NCBI GenBank assembly: GCA_032173965.1
Contig: CM063292.1
Location: 2,680,001 to 2,744,000, forward strand
Source of the DNA: Sitta carolinensis
Taxonomy: Eukaryota > Chordata > Aves > Passeriformes > Sittidae
Direction of reading: 5' to 3'
Length of the DNA: 64,000 nt
The notes beneath the pieces are model-generated. The model saw nothing but the letters and a program-made list of their open reading frames with translations. It was not told the DNA's origin and searched no databases. Of the stretch, positions 1 to 13,300 are shown piece after piece; position 1 is the stretch's first letter; each line of letters starts with the position of its first letter. The translations under genes and the position numbers were made by a program.

Positions 1-3000
1 CAGAAAAAGCCAGATGGTTCCCTCAGCCCTCCCTGGAGGAGTCTCCTGGCTGGCTTGGAGGCAATTTAGCAGAGGGACACGGCGGGATGGAAATTCCAAA
101 GGGTAACACTCCTAACACCTTGCCCTGCTCGAGAGGAAGAGAAAAAAATTAATTATTAATGAAAAGCAGAGATCAATTGGCAGTGAAAGCACCCAAAAGC
201 AAGGCAGATCCAAAGGGATGGCAATTCCCTGTGTGTGAGCCGGCCAATTCCAATCCTCAGGATTTCAATTACCAACCTCAGCGCCTGGAGGTGGCAGGAA
301 AGGCTTAAATTGTTCCACCTGGGGTTGCAGCTCAGGAGGAAGAAAAGGGATTTATTTTTCCTAGTGGGAATGGGGTCACAGTGATTTCTCCTCGCTGGAA
401 TCCTCTCCATGGACAGGCTCCGGGGGGGGAAGTGTGGGTTCTGCTTGGAATTCCAGAGAATTTGCTTTGAAACCTTTCAAAATGTCTCTGGAAGTAAGAA
501 AAATGTTCCTGTTCATTAATGCTCTGGAGCAAGAGGGAGGGAGAGGAGAAGGAAAGTCCATGGTCACTTGGAATCAGTGCAGCATTGCTGGGATTAGAGG
601 GGAGCCATCATTTTTCATGGGGAAAGAGAAGAACTCGGCTTTCAAAGGAATGGGGTAGCCAGAGCTCAGGGCAGCCTTTTCATTTCTGTTATTATTCTAA
701 GTGGTTTGAGTGATCTCCTCAGATTTATTCCACTCTGTGGATTCCTGGCTGATAGCTGAGCACCTCTGGAATATGAGAAACATCAGATCGAGCCTCTGCT
801 CACGTGCAGAGCAGTTGGGGCAGGTGCTGAAGTGGTTGGAACCTTGAAAAGCAGGGAGAAGTGACATCCCCACCCTCCACATCCTCTCTGTCACCTTTTC
901 CCTGTTCCCTGCCTCTCCACCCAACCTCCAGTAAGTTCCTGGAGTAAAAGGTTTAATAGAGACAATAAGAGACACAGAAAATAAAGCAAAGGTTAAATGG
1001 CCTTGGTGCTCTGCTGAGAGCACACTGGTGTCTTGGAACCTCCCCTTTTTAGATCTCTTTATGCATGGCCTTAATGCATATTCAAACTTTTCTAGGAACT
1101 GTTCTGCATGGCCATTCTTTGGGTCTGCCTTTTTAGAGCATGCCTTCTTCAGTTTGAATTCTCATCATCCTTTGATTTGGGCTCAGGTCTCTTTTTCACA
1201 GGTGGAGAATGCTGAGAGTCACTTGGGCTTCTTTTTGGGAATTATCTATTCAAACACACTACACTTAAATTCTAAAACTACACCAAAAAAAAAAAAAATC
1301 CATTATACATATAACATTCATCTTAACACTTGTGAAAAGCCAATATTAAAATATGGACTTGTAACAGACCCTAAAATTTCCTGCCCTAAAAGGAGCCTAA
1401 ATGGGACAGCCAGGAGCAGGCAGGGCTGCTGCTCTCCCAAGGGTGGGATCACCCAAACCCCTTCCCCTGGATCTCACCCTGCCCCAGCAGCACTGAGTTA
1501 GCCCAGGATGCACTTTGCAATTTGATTTTTTTGGGCCTAAAAAAAAAAACAAGCCCCGACAGCTCTGCGTTTTTGCATGTTGGAACATTGCAAAAATAAT
1601 AAAAAAATAAATAAATAAATAAAAAATAAACCAGCCAAACAAACCCAAACATAAAAGCTTCAAAATCAAAGGTTTCCTGTTATAAATAATCTTGTATCCC
1701 TCAGGCATTGAAGGGGAAAATATAGCCAAGATTAGATTAAAAGATTTTGGGGGCTTTCTGTGTTTTTTTTTTTTAATTTAGGGAAAAAAAAAATAATCTA
1801 AAAATAACTTTGGTTGGTGGGAGGTTGAGGTAAATGTTTTCTTTGCTGTTTTGGAATATGTTTATTAGGATGGAGTGTCAGTTTGTCTTTCTGGCACAGG
1901 AATTCCAAATCCATGTGTCTCCACCTCCAGGGATCCCAAATCTCCTGCTAACGGGGTTGCTTTTTCCAAAATGAAAATTTCACACTGGCAAAGATGCAGC
2001 AAAGAGCTGCAGGATTTGATCCCTCAAAAAAACCAGTTGCAAACCACAAGCAACTTTAAACCAGTGGAAACAGAGCTGAGAGCCAGAAGTGCTCAAGGGC
2101 TTTTAGATATAAATATGCTGATTTTTATTTAAAATTTGTCATTTTTTTCCCAGTGGCAGCAAAGAGGACAGTGGATTTTTAGACTTCTTTGTGCTCTCAG
2201 TGCCCAAAACATCCCTAGCTTTTTGTTTTTTTTTTTTAATTGCTATTGTGAAGTGTAAATATATTTTTGTTTTTGTTTTAGAACCACAGACTGAACATTT
2301 AATTTGCAATTTCCAGCTTCTAAGAAATAATGAGTAATTGTTCCTTATGACCTTAATCTGTCACTCATAATTAAATGTTTATCAAATCTTCTTTTTCCAA
2401 GTTATGATTCAGGATTTACTCCAGGTGTAAAAAAAGCTGAGGGACATTTAAAGTTGTCATAATTTTCTTTTACTATTTCTTTTATTATTCTCTTTTAATC
2501 CACTACAGAAGATATTATTTCTGGGAATATAACTGCTATCAGTAAAATCACCCTCTTGCTGATGCGTTTTCTTTAATAAATATGAATTAAAATATGCTGG
2601 TTTAAAACCCATCTCTTTCCTGTCCCATTAAAAGCACCCTATGAATGAAGGCAGGTGCAACCTGAGTTGGGAAAATGTAATTTTATCCTGGAAAGAGTGG
2701 GACAACGGTTCTGATCCTTCTGCTGCTGGCACAGAAGGAAGAATTTGGACAATTAATGAGCAGCTGGGATGGTGTGGGAAGGTTGGGTTAATTAAAAAAA
2801 TTAAAAGTGCTGATTAAAGCTATCCATGGAGATTCTTGGTTCATGCTTTTCCTGATCCCTGTGGCAGAGGAAGCCAAATATTCCTGACAGACTCAGCAGA
2901 AGGAAAAGAGGAGCAAGAACTGGACTCAGCCTCTATATTCCAAACTTCCAGGGCTTTTTGTGGTGGTTAAATCCTTGCACCCCTTGCTTCTGTGTAAGTT

Positions 3001-4970
3001 TGTAATTTGAAGGCACAAAGAAACTCAGATTTTTTGCCATCCTAGATTGTGACTGGCAGGGATTTTTCCTTCCCTTGGCTTAATGGAAATTAATCCAGTG
3101 GTGCAGACATCAGCAGGAACAAGTGTCCTCAGGTTTTTTCTGGACAACCTCCAAAATGTTTTGTAGGATTCTGTTTCTGTTTCTTTTCCAGGTTTTACAG
3201 CATTGTAGATAATAGAAAGTTAAATAAACTCGACTGGCTCCTTTGCTCTGCACTTCTTTGTGGCTCCCATTTCCACGAAAATTAAGGCAAAAAAAAAACG
3301 CACACGTAGGGTCAGAGTCTCATTTCATATCAAATTTGCTCTCTGCTAATTAAATTGCAGGGAAAGTCTGAGAATTCTGCAAAAGGAATTTCTGGACAGA
3401 GTTACCTGAACATGTCTTGAGTGGAATTTCCAGTGGGTGAAAAACCAGCACATGTGCTCAGGAGATTATTTACCCTTTCCTGTTTGCTTTTCTTTTTTTT
3501 TTTTTTTTTTTTTTAAAGTTCCCAAACACACAAGGAAAGCAGCTTGAAGCAATTTTTTGCAAGCTCTTCGCTGGTGAAAATTTAAAAATAATAAGGGCAT
3601 GTGCCAGTTGGTTGGACTGAATTTCCTTGTGATACTCAATCCAAAGAAAGAAATTCTTGGTAAAACGACGTGGTGCAAATTTGTTTAGATCTTGCACATT
3701 TAACCCACAGCCAGACACTTTGGGCTGTGATTCTTTAGGGCACAGCTGCAAGAGCAAGATATTAATAAAAGTATTAATAGTTAGAATAATAATAATTCTC
3801 AGCAAATCGTCTGATACGGAAATATTGGAACACACAACGTGAAAATGCAGTTGTGTTCCTGTAAAAAAAATCCATAGGCACACATATGGTTTCATAATAT
3901 ATCCTAGATTGCAAAGAACAAATGGAATTTAGGAATGATTTGGTTTACAGTTCCCTTAAGTAACATTATCTTGTTAAAGACATTAACCTCAGGCCTTTAC
4001 TGTTATATATTTGCTTTTATTGTTTTCATCCTGGGGAGCAACCTGTAGGAGAGACACTCAACAGGAAAAGAAGGTTCAGAGGGCATCAAAACATTGATTT
4101 TCAAGATGGCTGAACAGCTGTCTTGGGAGCACTGTGCAATTATGAAAAACAGACATCTCTCTTCAGCCTCCCTTATTATTAAAGATCTGCCTACCCCTTC
4201 CCAGCACTAATAACTGGGGGAAGATTTACCTTGGCATCGTTGGTTTTCCTCCACGGGCTGTGCTACTCCCACTAAATAGAGTTTAACAGGATGAAATAAA
4301 TTCTCTGGTGAGCTGCATCCAGCGAAATGCTGACAGAAGAAGTGAAAATGGCTCCAACGGCCTCTCCCAAAAAAAAAAAAATAAAGATTTTCCCCCAGTT
4401 GTCGTGATCTACGTGGGATTTGTTCTTTCTGTTTGCCCTCGGGGCTTTCATCCCACGTTTTTTTGCTGGGGGTTTTCTGGGTTAAGCATGCTCAAATCTG
4501 ACAATAAACTTGAGGAATTACATTTCCATTGGAGTTGCCTGACAAGTCCATTTTCCAAACCCTCTGCGTGCGCTCTCCAGGATTGCTCCTATTCCTCGAA
4601 AAAGGTGGTGTTTTTCCCTTGGTTTCCCTTTCCCCGGCTGAAGGCAAAAGGAGCTTTTTAAATGCCTTTGGCAAACCCCTCCTTGGTCTGTCCAGGGACA
4701 AATTATCTCCCACGCTGAGCTGCGTTGTTTCCAGAGCATTTTCCACAGCTTCTCACCTGCTTTAAAGGAGCCGAGGATGGGGAAATCTCTGCGGTCCCAG
4801 TTGCATCACGCCCTCGGGCTCGGCTCTGCAGATGCTCCGAGCAGAGAGATTTTTAACTGGGCTCAACCTCCCCTCAAGCGCAAATCCCTGCTGGCTCTTC
4901 AATTCCCCTCAGGGCTTCTTTTGGTCCAGATGACTCCGAGATGTATAAAACTCTCAGTTTCCCAACTCGG
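1..4970. other. Non-coding upstream flank, no gene seen
   Basis: This stretch has no reading frame with recognisable protein similarity. It is AT-rich single-copy-looking DNA with homopolymer runs (A-run near 1285, A/T simple sequence at 1597-1630, T-run near 3492-3514). The block at about 2275-2620 is rich in homeobox-type TAAT cores and free of recognisable repeats, which is the look of a conserved non-coding element, but conservation cannot be tested here. Confidence 0.6.
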
Positions 4971-4977
4971 GGTTGAA

Positions 4978-5535
4978 GAATGAGTCAGAAGTCTTTGGCC
5001 GATGCTCTCAAGGTTGCTTTATTGTTTCTTATCTAAGAGATTTTCTGCCTGGGCTGCTGAGCTCAGCCCCAGGCACACTCTCTGCCCCAGGGGCAGGTGC
5101 TGTTTTTTATCCCTACAAATTCCGTGTTAATTATTGACAGTGATGATCCAGTGCCTATCACCTGTGTTAGACAGTTCCATTCTACTCCAATCCAACCCCC
5201 AAGTGCCACCATCCCCAAGAAGATGGGGTTAGGAAGAAGAAGGAAGGAGGACAGGACAACACCCAAGTCTTTTCATCTTAAGTCTTAGTCTTTTCATGTT
5301 AGTCTTTATGGTAAAAATCCCCAAAATTTCCATTTTGCACTCTACAACTACTACTATCATGCTATCTAAACTTTGGTGACCTTTAATTCTTCATTCAAAG
5401 GTTTAATTTGTTCCATGATCAAACTCAAAGCCGCAGGAGCCCTTGGCTGCAATGCCAGGGTCTCTGACCCCCCCTGCCAGGGCTTTGGAGCCCCTGGCTG
5501 GAGCTGGGATCATCCAGCACTGTCACAGACATCCT
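4978..5535 (-). mobile_element. Probable degraded avian LTR (solo, minus orientation)
   Basis: The stretch has the texture of passerine endogenous-retrovirus LTRs read on the minus strand. A TTTATT (AATAAA on the minus strand) lies in GCTTTATTGTTTCTTATCT near 5014-5034. It is followed by a long run of non-coding sequence ending in a segment around 5380-5480 (GGTGACCTTT, then GTTTAATTTGTTCCATGATC) that I associate with such LTRs. No gag, pol or env-like reading frame is adjacent, so it would be a solo LTR. Target-site duplications could not be fixed and both ends are approximate. Confidence 0.45.
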
Positions 5536-7671
5536 GGGTTCCGAGAAATTCCCTCCCGAGTGCCCTGCCCAAGGCGCAGCCCCTCCCACAGGAGGATGAA
5601 GGAGCTGTCCATGGAACCCTCCTCCCCCAGGAAAAGCCAGGAAAGCAGAGGTGATGCCAAAATACGCGAAACCATGAGAATGGGACAACATGGGGAAAAC
5701 CCAGCAGCTCCCAAGGGCAGAACAAACCCAAAACAAAGCAAAATACACATGGTCTTCGAGTTCCTTTGCTCAAACAGGACTCCAAGTTCCAGGATTGCTT
5801 TCCCAAATAAAATTGCTTTCTCTGGAAAGTCCTCAGCTTTTCCTTTTTTTTTTTTTTTTTTTTTACAGCTGCCTCAGAGGCAGCAACTTTCAAGCTCTTG
5901 CCTCAAGATTTCCAAGCTGGGGCAGATTTTTTTTGTAGTCCCAGCCTCAAAGGTCATTTTTTTGTGTAGCCCCAGCTTCAAAGGTCATTTTGGGTATGTG
6001 ATGCTTTTTTTTTGTTTGGTTTTTTCCGTTTGCAGTTGTCCTCTCTCAGTAAAGGCAAAGCCTCCATCCAGTGACGTCCCTCCAGGAGGTCACAGCACAC
6101 AGTTCTCAGGGAGCAGCAAGGCTCTTCAGATCTCCACCAGCTCTCATCTCAGGCTCCTTGCAAAGTCAAGCACCAACCTCCTTAATCAGTTACAGATGAA
6201 GGGTTATTTCTTTCCCATGACCACAAGAGATAGAGACTGATTAAAAAAAAAATAAAATAAAAATAAAATTAAAAGCCCATATGGCTGAAACTGTGGGTTC
6301 TGGAAGAGAAAGAAGCAGCTGAGATGTCCTGTCAAGTGGTGTTGCTGTTTCTGCCTCTGCTGGATGAGTGTTTGGGGCTCTCTGCTGTTCCCCAAGGATG
6401 TAATTAGGATGCAGCATTGTGGGTCTCCATTCCTGGAGTTTCCTTGAGGCCAGCAGCTGTCCAAGGTTGTTTTTTTTCCTTTTGTCTTTTCAATAGGCTG
6501 AGAATTGGGAGTTTGCAGCTTTTCCTTACTGTCACAACAATTTGCTGTGGGAGAGAAAATGAACAAATCCTGTGGCAAATGGTGAGGGAAAAGAAAAGAC
6601 AATATTTATTCTGCAATAATTCTGAATGAAGATGTTTTTCCTACAGCAGAGAGGAATAATTGCGTAGTCAGATGCCAGCACTGTGTTTAAAAGATCCATC
6701 CCCAGTATTTAACCACATGCTGCCTTTTAAAAACGTGGGATTGTGGTTCTGTCGATGCTATTTCCACCTTTCAATGGAATACAAAGATGCAGGAATGCTG
6801 CATTTGAATGTATGAAGTCATCAAAATCCCTTTTCCCCCATTTATCCAGCGTGCTCTGACAACTTTTTTCCAGCGTGCTCAGAAGGAGACTGTAGGATTG
6901 TGTTGTTGGATGCTGACGGGTGGAAAATCGGTTGTTTAAATTCCAGGAAATGTCTGATTTTTCAACTCCAACGGGTTTGTAATTAAGGAAGAATCCAGCT
7001 GTCAGCCAGGGGAGGAATTATGAAATGTTAAAATCACTGGGGGCGATGGAGAACAATTAACATTCTCAGCCGTCGGGTCGTGGCTGTGGTCTCCGAGTGC
7101 GGGGTCTGTACCTTGCACACGCTTGTGGCCTGTTCCACTGAGGGCTCCTGAGGGATTTGGACATGACCAGAGAACATTTTATTACTTCAGCTCTTCTGGG
7201 GTCAGGAAAAAGTCATGGAGTGCTGGAGTTTCTTCTCCTTGAAGTCCACAATCAAAGGTTCAGAGCCAAGTGAGTCAGGTGACGAGGCTCAGCCCAGCTC
7301 CCTTGGCTTCGGTGGCTTCAGTGGGAAGTGCAGCCACTGAGGACCTGACACAGGGGCCTCGGTGGGAGTGGGATTGTGGAAAAGCAGCTCAAGATCTCAC
7401 ATCAGCCCAGGCAGAACTGAGTGTTGTGGTCCAAGGGCTCAGGAACTAGCGCCAAGCTGGGCTCTTGCTGATGTTGTGCTGGGAGGAGGAGCTGCAGGAG
7501 GAAGGTGAAGGCGAAGAGGCAGAGCCATGAGGGCCTGCTGGGGATGAGCAAAGCATCTGTCACTGCCCAGCTGGAGCCAGGCCAGCCCTGTGATCGTGCA
7601 CAGCCTCTGGTGGGACCATCTGGGCTGGGCAGATCCTCTGCTGTGAGCCCCTGAGTTTGGGTCACAGATCC
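5536..7671. other. Non-coding, no gene seen
   Basis: No supported gene. Contains a T-run at about 5846-5864, a 31-bp imperfect duplication carrying two AGGTCA half-sites (5951-5956 and 5982-5987), an A-rich simple stretch at 6242-6272 and an AT-rich unique block near 6940-7080 that may be a conserved non-coding element. Confidence 0.55.
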
Positions 7672-8112
7672 CAGTTCTGTGTTCAGTCCATGGAAACAGG
7701 ACCCAATTCTGTGTTCAGACCATGGAAACAGGTCCCAGTTCTGTGTTCAGTCCATGGAAACAGGTCCAGGTTCTCTCTTCAGTCCATGGAAACAGGTCCT
7801 GGTTCTGCGTTTAGTCCATGGAAACAGGTCCCAGTTCTGTGTTCAGTCCATGGAAACAGGTCCAGGTTCTCTCTTCAGTCCATGGAAACAGGTCCTGGTT
7901 CTGTGTTTAGTCCATGGAAACAGGTCCCAGTTCTGTGTTCAGTCCATGGAAACAGGTCCAGGTTCTCTCTTCAGTCCATGGAAAAAGGTCCTGGTTCTGT
8001 GTTCAGTCCAGGGAAACAGGTCCCAGTTCTGTGCTTAGTCCATGGAAACAGGTTTTAGTTCTGTGTTCAGTCCATGGAAACAGGTCCTGGTTCTGTGCTC
8101 AGTCCATGGAAA
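7672..8112 (+). repeat. 32-bp minisatellite, about 14 copies
   Basis: Tandem units of 32 bp share the core TTCAGTCCATGGAAACAGGT. Units differ at their first bases (CAGTTCTGTG, AGGTTCTCTC, TGGTTCTGTG), and these three types recur in fixed order, giving a 96-bp higher-order period repeated three times in the middle of the array. Because 96 is divisible by three and the unit lacks stops in two frames, spurious open frames of more than 110 codons appear. They are not genes. Confidence 0.95.
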
Positions 8113-9719
8113 CCAGGGAAAGACCCAGGAGCACAGAGCTCAGTCCAAAGGCAGCCAACCCACCCAGCAGGGCTCTGTAAGAGGCAGTTTGAGGAGAAGT
8201 TCTCTTAGTCTGGGCTGTGACAGTTCTTGCTTTATTAGTCTGTACATCCAGCCTGGATTTCTAACAGCCCAGCAATCAACATGAGTGTGTTGACACGTTT
8301 GGAACTGCGGTTTATTTAAATCTGTCTTTGCATTTGTCCAGTTTTGTGTTATATATTTAATTCTTTGGCACTCATGTGTTGTGCCCACATGCCTTGAGTG
8401 GGAAGCCAGCCTGGTGAGATACAAGTCACACACTCATCTCCTGTCAGCTTTAAAAGGTACTGGCTGGAGGACAAAGTAGCTTGGAAGAAGTTTTGATATT
8501 ATCTGGAAAGTTAAAAAAAAAAAAAAAATCCAGGATGTGTTATAGTTGGAAACAATTGGCAGAGATAATGCTGGACTCGGGGAGGTGGAGAAGAAGGAGC
8601 CAAAAGGTGACCTGGAGGGAGTGAGTGTGGAAATCCAGAGAGCACGGAGTGTTAGGAACCATGGCTGTTTCCTGGGACAGCGAGGACTCCACGGACAGGC
8701 TGGGAAAGGGGAGAAAGTCAGGAATTCTGCTCTGCTGCTCTCCTTGCCCAAGCTGGACGTGAGTTGCAGGGAGGCTCAAGCCAACAAGCTGGATCCGAGC
8801 ACCCTTGTCCAGATCCAAGTTTCATCTGCCTGATTTTCCTCGTGTTTATACGGGAACGCCTCGGCCGGCATCAGCACTCCTCGAGATGTTACAAAATCAG
8901 GGGAGGTGGGATCAGATGAGGGCCAAACTGATCCCCAGAAGGCAAATCCTACAGCACTGGGTTAGGAACTCAAAGGTGAGCCCCCAGGCGTGTTCCCTCC
9001 TGCTGGTGCTGAGGTCTTGGAGCCCAGGGCTCCCACCCATTCCTGTTGTCCCCTGAGCACTGAACCTACAAGGGCTGGGCTGGATTCCCATCGTTGCTCC
9101 CTTCAGTCCATCCAGGTGAAAACCTCAAGACAGGCTGGGATTGCTTTCCCACTCCTGTGCCTGAAGAACCCCAAGCCAAGCCAAGACGAAAATTCTGGAT
9201 GCTCAGATTTTTGACCCTTCTAAAAAATTCAGGGTGAGCCAAGAACTTGGGCTCTAAACCTGGACGTGAGCTTTGGCTCAGATCTGCTGATACCAGTCCT
9301 GTCTCTCTTTTGGGGGTGACAGAAATATTTAAGAGTGCTCAGCTGAGTGTTTTTGTAAGGAATATGGATAGTTTGGGATAAGGAGATGAGTCACAATTCT
9401 GAGATAGTGCCTGGCTCTTACTGGAACACTGTAAAGCAGCTATATCGAGTCTACGTTAAGGAACAAGATGAAAAATTATTGAAGGATGAAAAGCCACATT
9501 TCTTCATAAAGAGAAAATGTTAAGAGCTCTGTGACTCTCTCCTTTCCAACACAGAGAGTTTCACAGGAAAGGAGTGATAAAACAACCAAAAAAAAAACCC
9601 AACAAAAAACCCCAAGGAACAGAAAGTGTGTCTGACATGCAGGGCCAGGAAACAAAATTCCCATTATTTGCTTTTTAGATAGAGATGTTTTGGTAGAGGA
9701 GAGATAAAGGTGTGTATTG
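8113..9719. other. Non-coding, no gene seen
   Basis: No supported gene. Holds an A-run at about 8513-8528 and otherwise unique sequence without coding signatures. Confidence 0.5.
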
Positions 9720-10115
9720 AGAAAAGACTTTTGTGGCCAAGGCTTGATGAGTATCTTGGATTTGGTTTGTTCTGTCTGGAGAAGAGAAGGTTTTGGGATG
9801 ATCCAATTGCAGCTTTCCAATGCCTGGAGAGAGATCGTTTATATGGAACTAGAGTGACAGGACACAGGCAATGGCTCCCACTGCCAGAGGGCAGGGATAG
9901 GTGGGATATTGGGAAGGAATTGTTCCCTGTGAGGGTGGGGAGCCCTGGAACAGAGAAGCTGTGGCTGCCCCTGGATCCCTGGAATGTGCAAGGCCAGGCT
10001 GGATGGGGTTTGGAGCAGCCTGGGACAGTGGAAGGTGTCCCTGCCATGGCAGGGGAGCTGGAACGAGATGAGCTGTAAAATCCCTACCAACTCAAACCAT
10101 TCCATGATTATATCA
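9720..10115 (+). mobile_element. CR1 LINE, 3' fragment
   Basis: The sequence follows the 3' part of an avian CR1 element. It includes GGAATTGTTCCCTGTGAGGG, CCCTGGATCCCTGGAATGTG and CAAGGCCAGGCTGGATGGGG, and ends in a CCAACTCAAACCATTCCATG tail near 10,090-10,108. It is 5'-truncated, as most CR1 copies are, and has no intact reverse-transcriptase frame. Confidence 0.85.
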
Positions 10116-13100
10116 TAAAATATATAATTTCTAACCTTCACTGCTCTCACTTTTGAACCCATAGGAGTTGTGAGTATCAATTAATTTCACAGGATACAGA
10201 AAATGCGTATGGAACAAAACCTTGGGCACTTCTCATGGGAAGTGAACGCAGAGGCTGCTGAGGGTGAGCTGGGCACCAAGAGACCACAGACATTTAAAGG
10301 ACAGCCTGACTTTAAATCCTGCTGATAATTAATTCATTCATTAGGATAGGAGCAAACCCAACCCCTTAAAATCAGTCTGAAAATAAAACAGGGAGCAATC
10401 CTCGGCCCAGCCTGCTGGATTCCTGAGTTTGGGACAGGCTTGGCAGCAGGAGGTGACATTACACACAGCCTGTCAGCACACACTCCCAGAGCCCAGGCAG
10501 AGCCTTTCTTGTAACAGGTGGAAAAATGTTTGGGAAGCAAAGCTTTCGGAAGAATTACAACGAGCATTTTCTTTGCACTTTATCAGCCGTGTTTCCGATG
10601 GGTCCTGCGCTGCTGGGATGGGGTGTCAGATAAACAGGCACTTGGATGGAGCCTTCCTCATCCCCAGCCAGGGAAATACAGGATATAAGATAGGGGAGAG
10701 CAGGTTCTGGAATAGGTGTTAGCTGGAGAGGCTCCACAGCATCTGCTGATTTATCCAAGATGAGAAATCCGTGCTGGAATTGAGGCTCCTTCTCTGCCTT
10801 TCTCTTGGAGGGGTGGGAAAAAGGGAAAAAAGAAGTCAGGATGAGGATGGGCTTGTCATGGCTTTGAACAATGGCCTTGGAAATTCCTCTTCTGGTGGCC
10901 CATGGGGAATGTCACTCCTCAGAGGAGCAGGATCCTTGTGGAGTCCTTCCCACTCAGGATATTCTGTGATTCCAAAGCCATGGGTGGCTCGCAGGTGCTC
11001 CCTGGCACAATTCTGGGTGGTTTTGACCAACATTTGTGGGAAAAAAAAAAAAAAAAAAAAAAGATATTAAAAAGTTATGAGACTGATTTACCTCCCTCAG
11101 GTCAATAATTACCAGGGGTATGATGTAGACTATATTGTGGGAAGATATCCATGATTAATCCTTGGAATTCACCACCACAAGACACCGCTGAAGCCAGAGG
11201 AGTTGCTGATTTCAAACCCAGCCTACAGGATTATGTGAACAGGTTGTGTTTGAGCTGATTAGTTTGGGAAAAGCTCAAAGCCACAGCAGCTTGGATGAAA
11301 TCAAAGCTTACATGTTTTGGTGCAGGGCTGAAACCTGAGCCAAGGGCTGCAGGGAAGACAGGGAAGCCTCTGACAGGTTATTCCATGACTTCCCAAACTG
11401 GGGGTCCTCCTTGGAAGTGTGACAGCAGACAAGAGGAAAAACTGCTCCAATCCAACAGAGGAATTACCCAGGAACGTGCAGACTGAAACTCCTCAGTTCA
11501 GGAGGTAGAAAGCTTTTCCCTGCTCCATAATTTCCCAAGTGTCTTGGGCTGCAGTGCAAGATGTGGCCAGAGGTGTGTGTTCTATCCGCAGCTGTTGGAA
11601 CCAGGGCAGGGGGTGGGTGTGGGGATATCCTCTGTCCATGGGCTGCTGTTAAAAACCAGCTGGGGCAGTTTCTTTATCTCTGCCAGGACCCATCCACGGA
11701 GAGATCTTCTGCTGATGGGCTACTGAGTCTCATTTCATGGCTGATAAACTGACACCATCCCATTGGGATGATGAGAGCCAGGCATTCCTCCCTGGACACA
11801 ATCAATCTGGGCTTTGGCACCCCAGGGCAGCCTTTCCCTGCATTCCCAGAGGAACCCCAGGCCCAGGGATCCCCACTGGAGCTGCAGAGGGAATCTGCCC
11901 CTCCCTGCAGGCTCCCTGCCCCAGCAGAGCCCCCTGTGCCCTGCAGGAGCTGCACCCATGGGATGGCTCTGCCCAACACCCACCCACGGGGGCAGGGGGG
12001 ATTCTGACTCTGCCAGGGGTTGGTTCTTGTATTACTGCATTTTTATTTTAATTCTAATAAATTCTAATATTCCTATCCCCATCTCTTTGCCTGAGAGCCC
12101 CTAATTTCAAATTATAATAATTCAGGGGAAGAGGATTTACATTCTCCATTCCAGGGGAGGCTCCTGCCTTCCTCAGCACACACCTGCTGTTCAAACCAAG
12201 ACACCCAGAAAATCCCAGGGACATTTTCCAATGCTTTTTCTCATCCCAGCCTCCCCCCAGCAGCAGATCCCTGCCGTGCACTTCGACTTGAGCTTGCCCA
12301 CGAGTGGCCAGGAGGCTCTGATGGATGCACAGAGTCCTCACATGTCTCCTCAAGCCGGCTCCCTTCACCAGGTGTTTGCTGTGTCTGAGGTTCCTCTGTT
12401 TATAGAATCCTTGTTCCATTTGGAAGGATGAAAAATATCGCTGGCTTTTATTGTAAACAGCCTTCTCTTCTCTTAAACACTGAAGGGAAAGGTTACAGGA
12501 TTAGTCACAGGCCTCTCCCCACACCCCAGCAGCACCACCTTGCTCTGAAAACCCAGCACAGCCAAAGCTGCCCTGGTGCTGAGGCTGGAGCGTGGTGTGG
12601 GTGTGGGAAAGGGGGAAAAATCCCGGGGTCCAGCCCTGTGTGGGGCACCCAGCTCTGGGGGAGGGCTGTTTGCTGCCTGGGGGATCTCTGGAGCTGCCCA
12701 GTGCTGGCTAGCAGCTTTCAAACACAAGCTTGGATGAGTGTCCAGGTTTTATCTCCCCTTTGCTGCCAACAAGTCTCATTTTGATTTTTTCCCTTTTTTT
12801 TTTTTTTTTTTTTTTTTTTTCCCTTCTTTTCTTGGTTTTTTTTTCCCCTTTATTTTTTTTTTCCTTGACTGAAAGCTCCATCACAAAAAGCCAATCTTTA
12901 ATAAAGACAGGAGCAGAGCCAGGGATCTGTGTCAAAGGGCTGAGAAAGCACAATGAGGGCTGGCCTGAGCTTGGTGCTTGTGCAAGGTGGCTTTGGAGAA
13001 GGGATGGAAAGGATGGGATGGGTTTGAGATGTAGGAAGCCAAGCTGGGAGCAAAACTGGGTGGCTTTGCAGAGACCCTGATGTAGACAGAACTCTCCACG

Positions 13101-13164
13101 ACTTTCTCCAAGAGGCTGGCACAGGGGTGGAAGGAGTTTTCCACACTAAAGGTCACAAAACACT
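10116..13164. other. Non-coding, minor repeats only
   Basis: No supported gene. A 22-A run lies at 11,041-11,062 and a 27-T run at 12,794-12,820. A short CR1 3' end is listed separately. The 11.7-12.0 kb segment is GC-richer but has no coding signature. Confidence 0.5.
10880..10985 (+). mobile_element. Short CR1 3' end
   Basis: The segment ends GGAGTCCTTCCCACTCAGGA followed by TATTCTGTGATTCC, which is the CR1 3' terminus with its short ATTCTGTG tail repeat. The 5' limit is approximate. Confidence 0.5.
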
Positions 13165-13300
13165 GGCTCAGGTGGTGGATGCCCCAAAATTCAAGGTCAG
13201 GTTGCACAGGGAACAGCCTGGTTTAGCTGAAGATGTCCCTGCAGGAAGGTTGGACCAGCAGACCTTTAAAGGTCCCTTCCCACCCAAACTAATCTGGTTT
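13165..13300 (+). mobile_element. CR1 LINE, 3' end
   Basis: The motif series GATGTCCCTGCAGGAAGGTT, TGGACCAGCAGACC and AGGTCCCTTCCCACCCAAAC is the last part of a CR1 copy. The 5' limit is approximate. Confidence 0.7.

Noticed and set aside
7672..8112. CRISPR-like regularly spaced repeat
   Set aside because: The units are directly tandem with no unique spacers, and the DNA is vertebrate.
7657..8180. Frames with repeated METGPGS-type peptides
   Set aside because: They are translations of the 32-bp minisatellite; open in two frames simultaneously.
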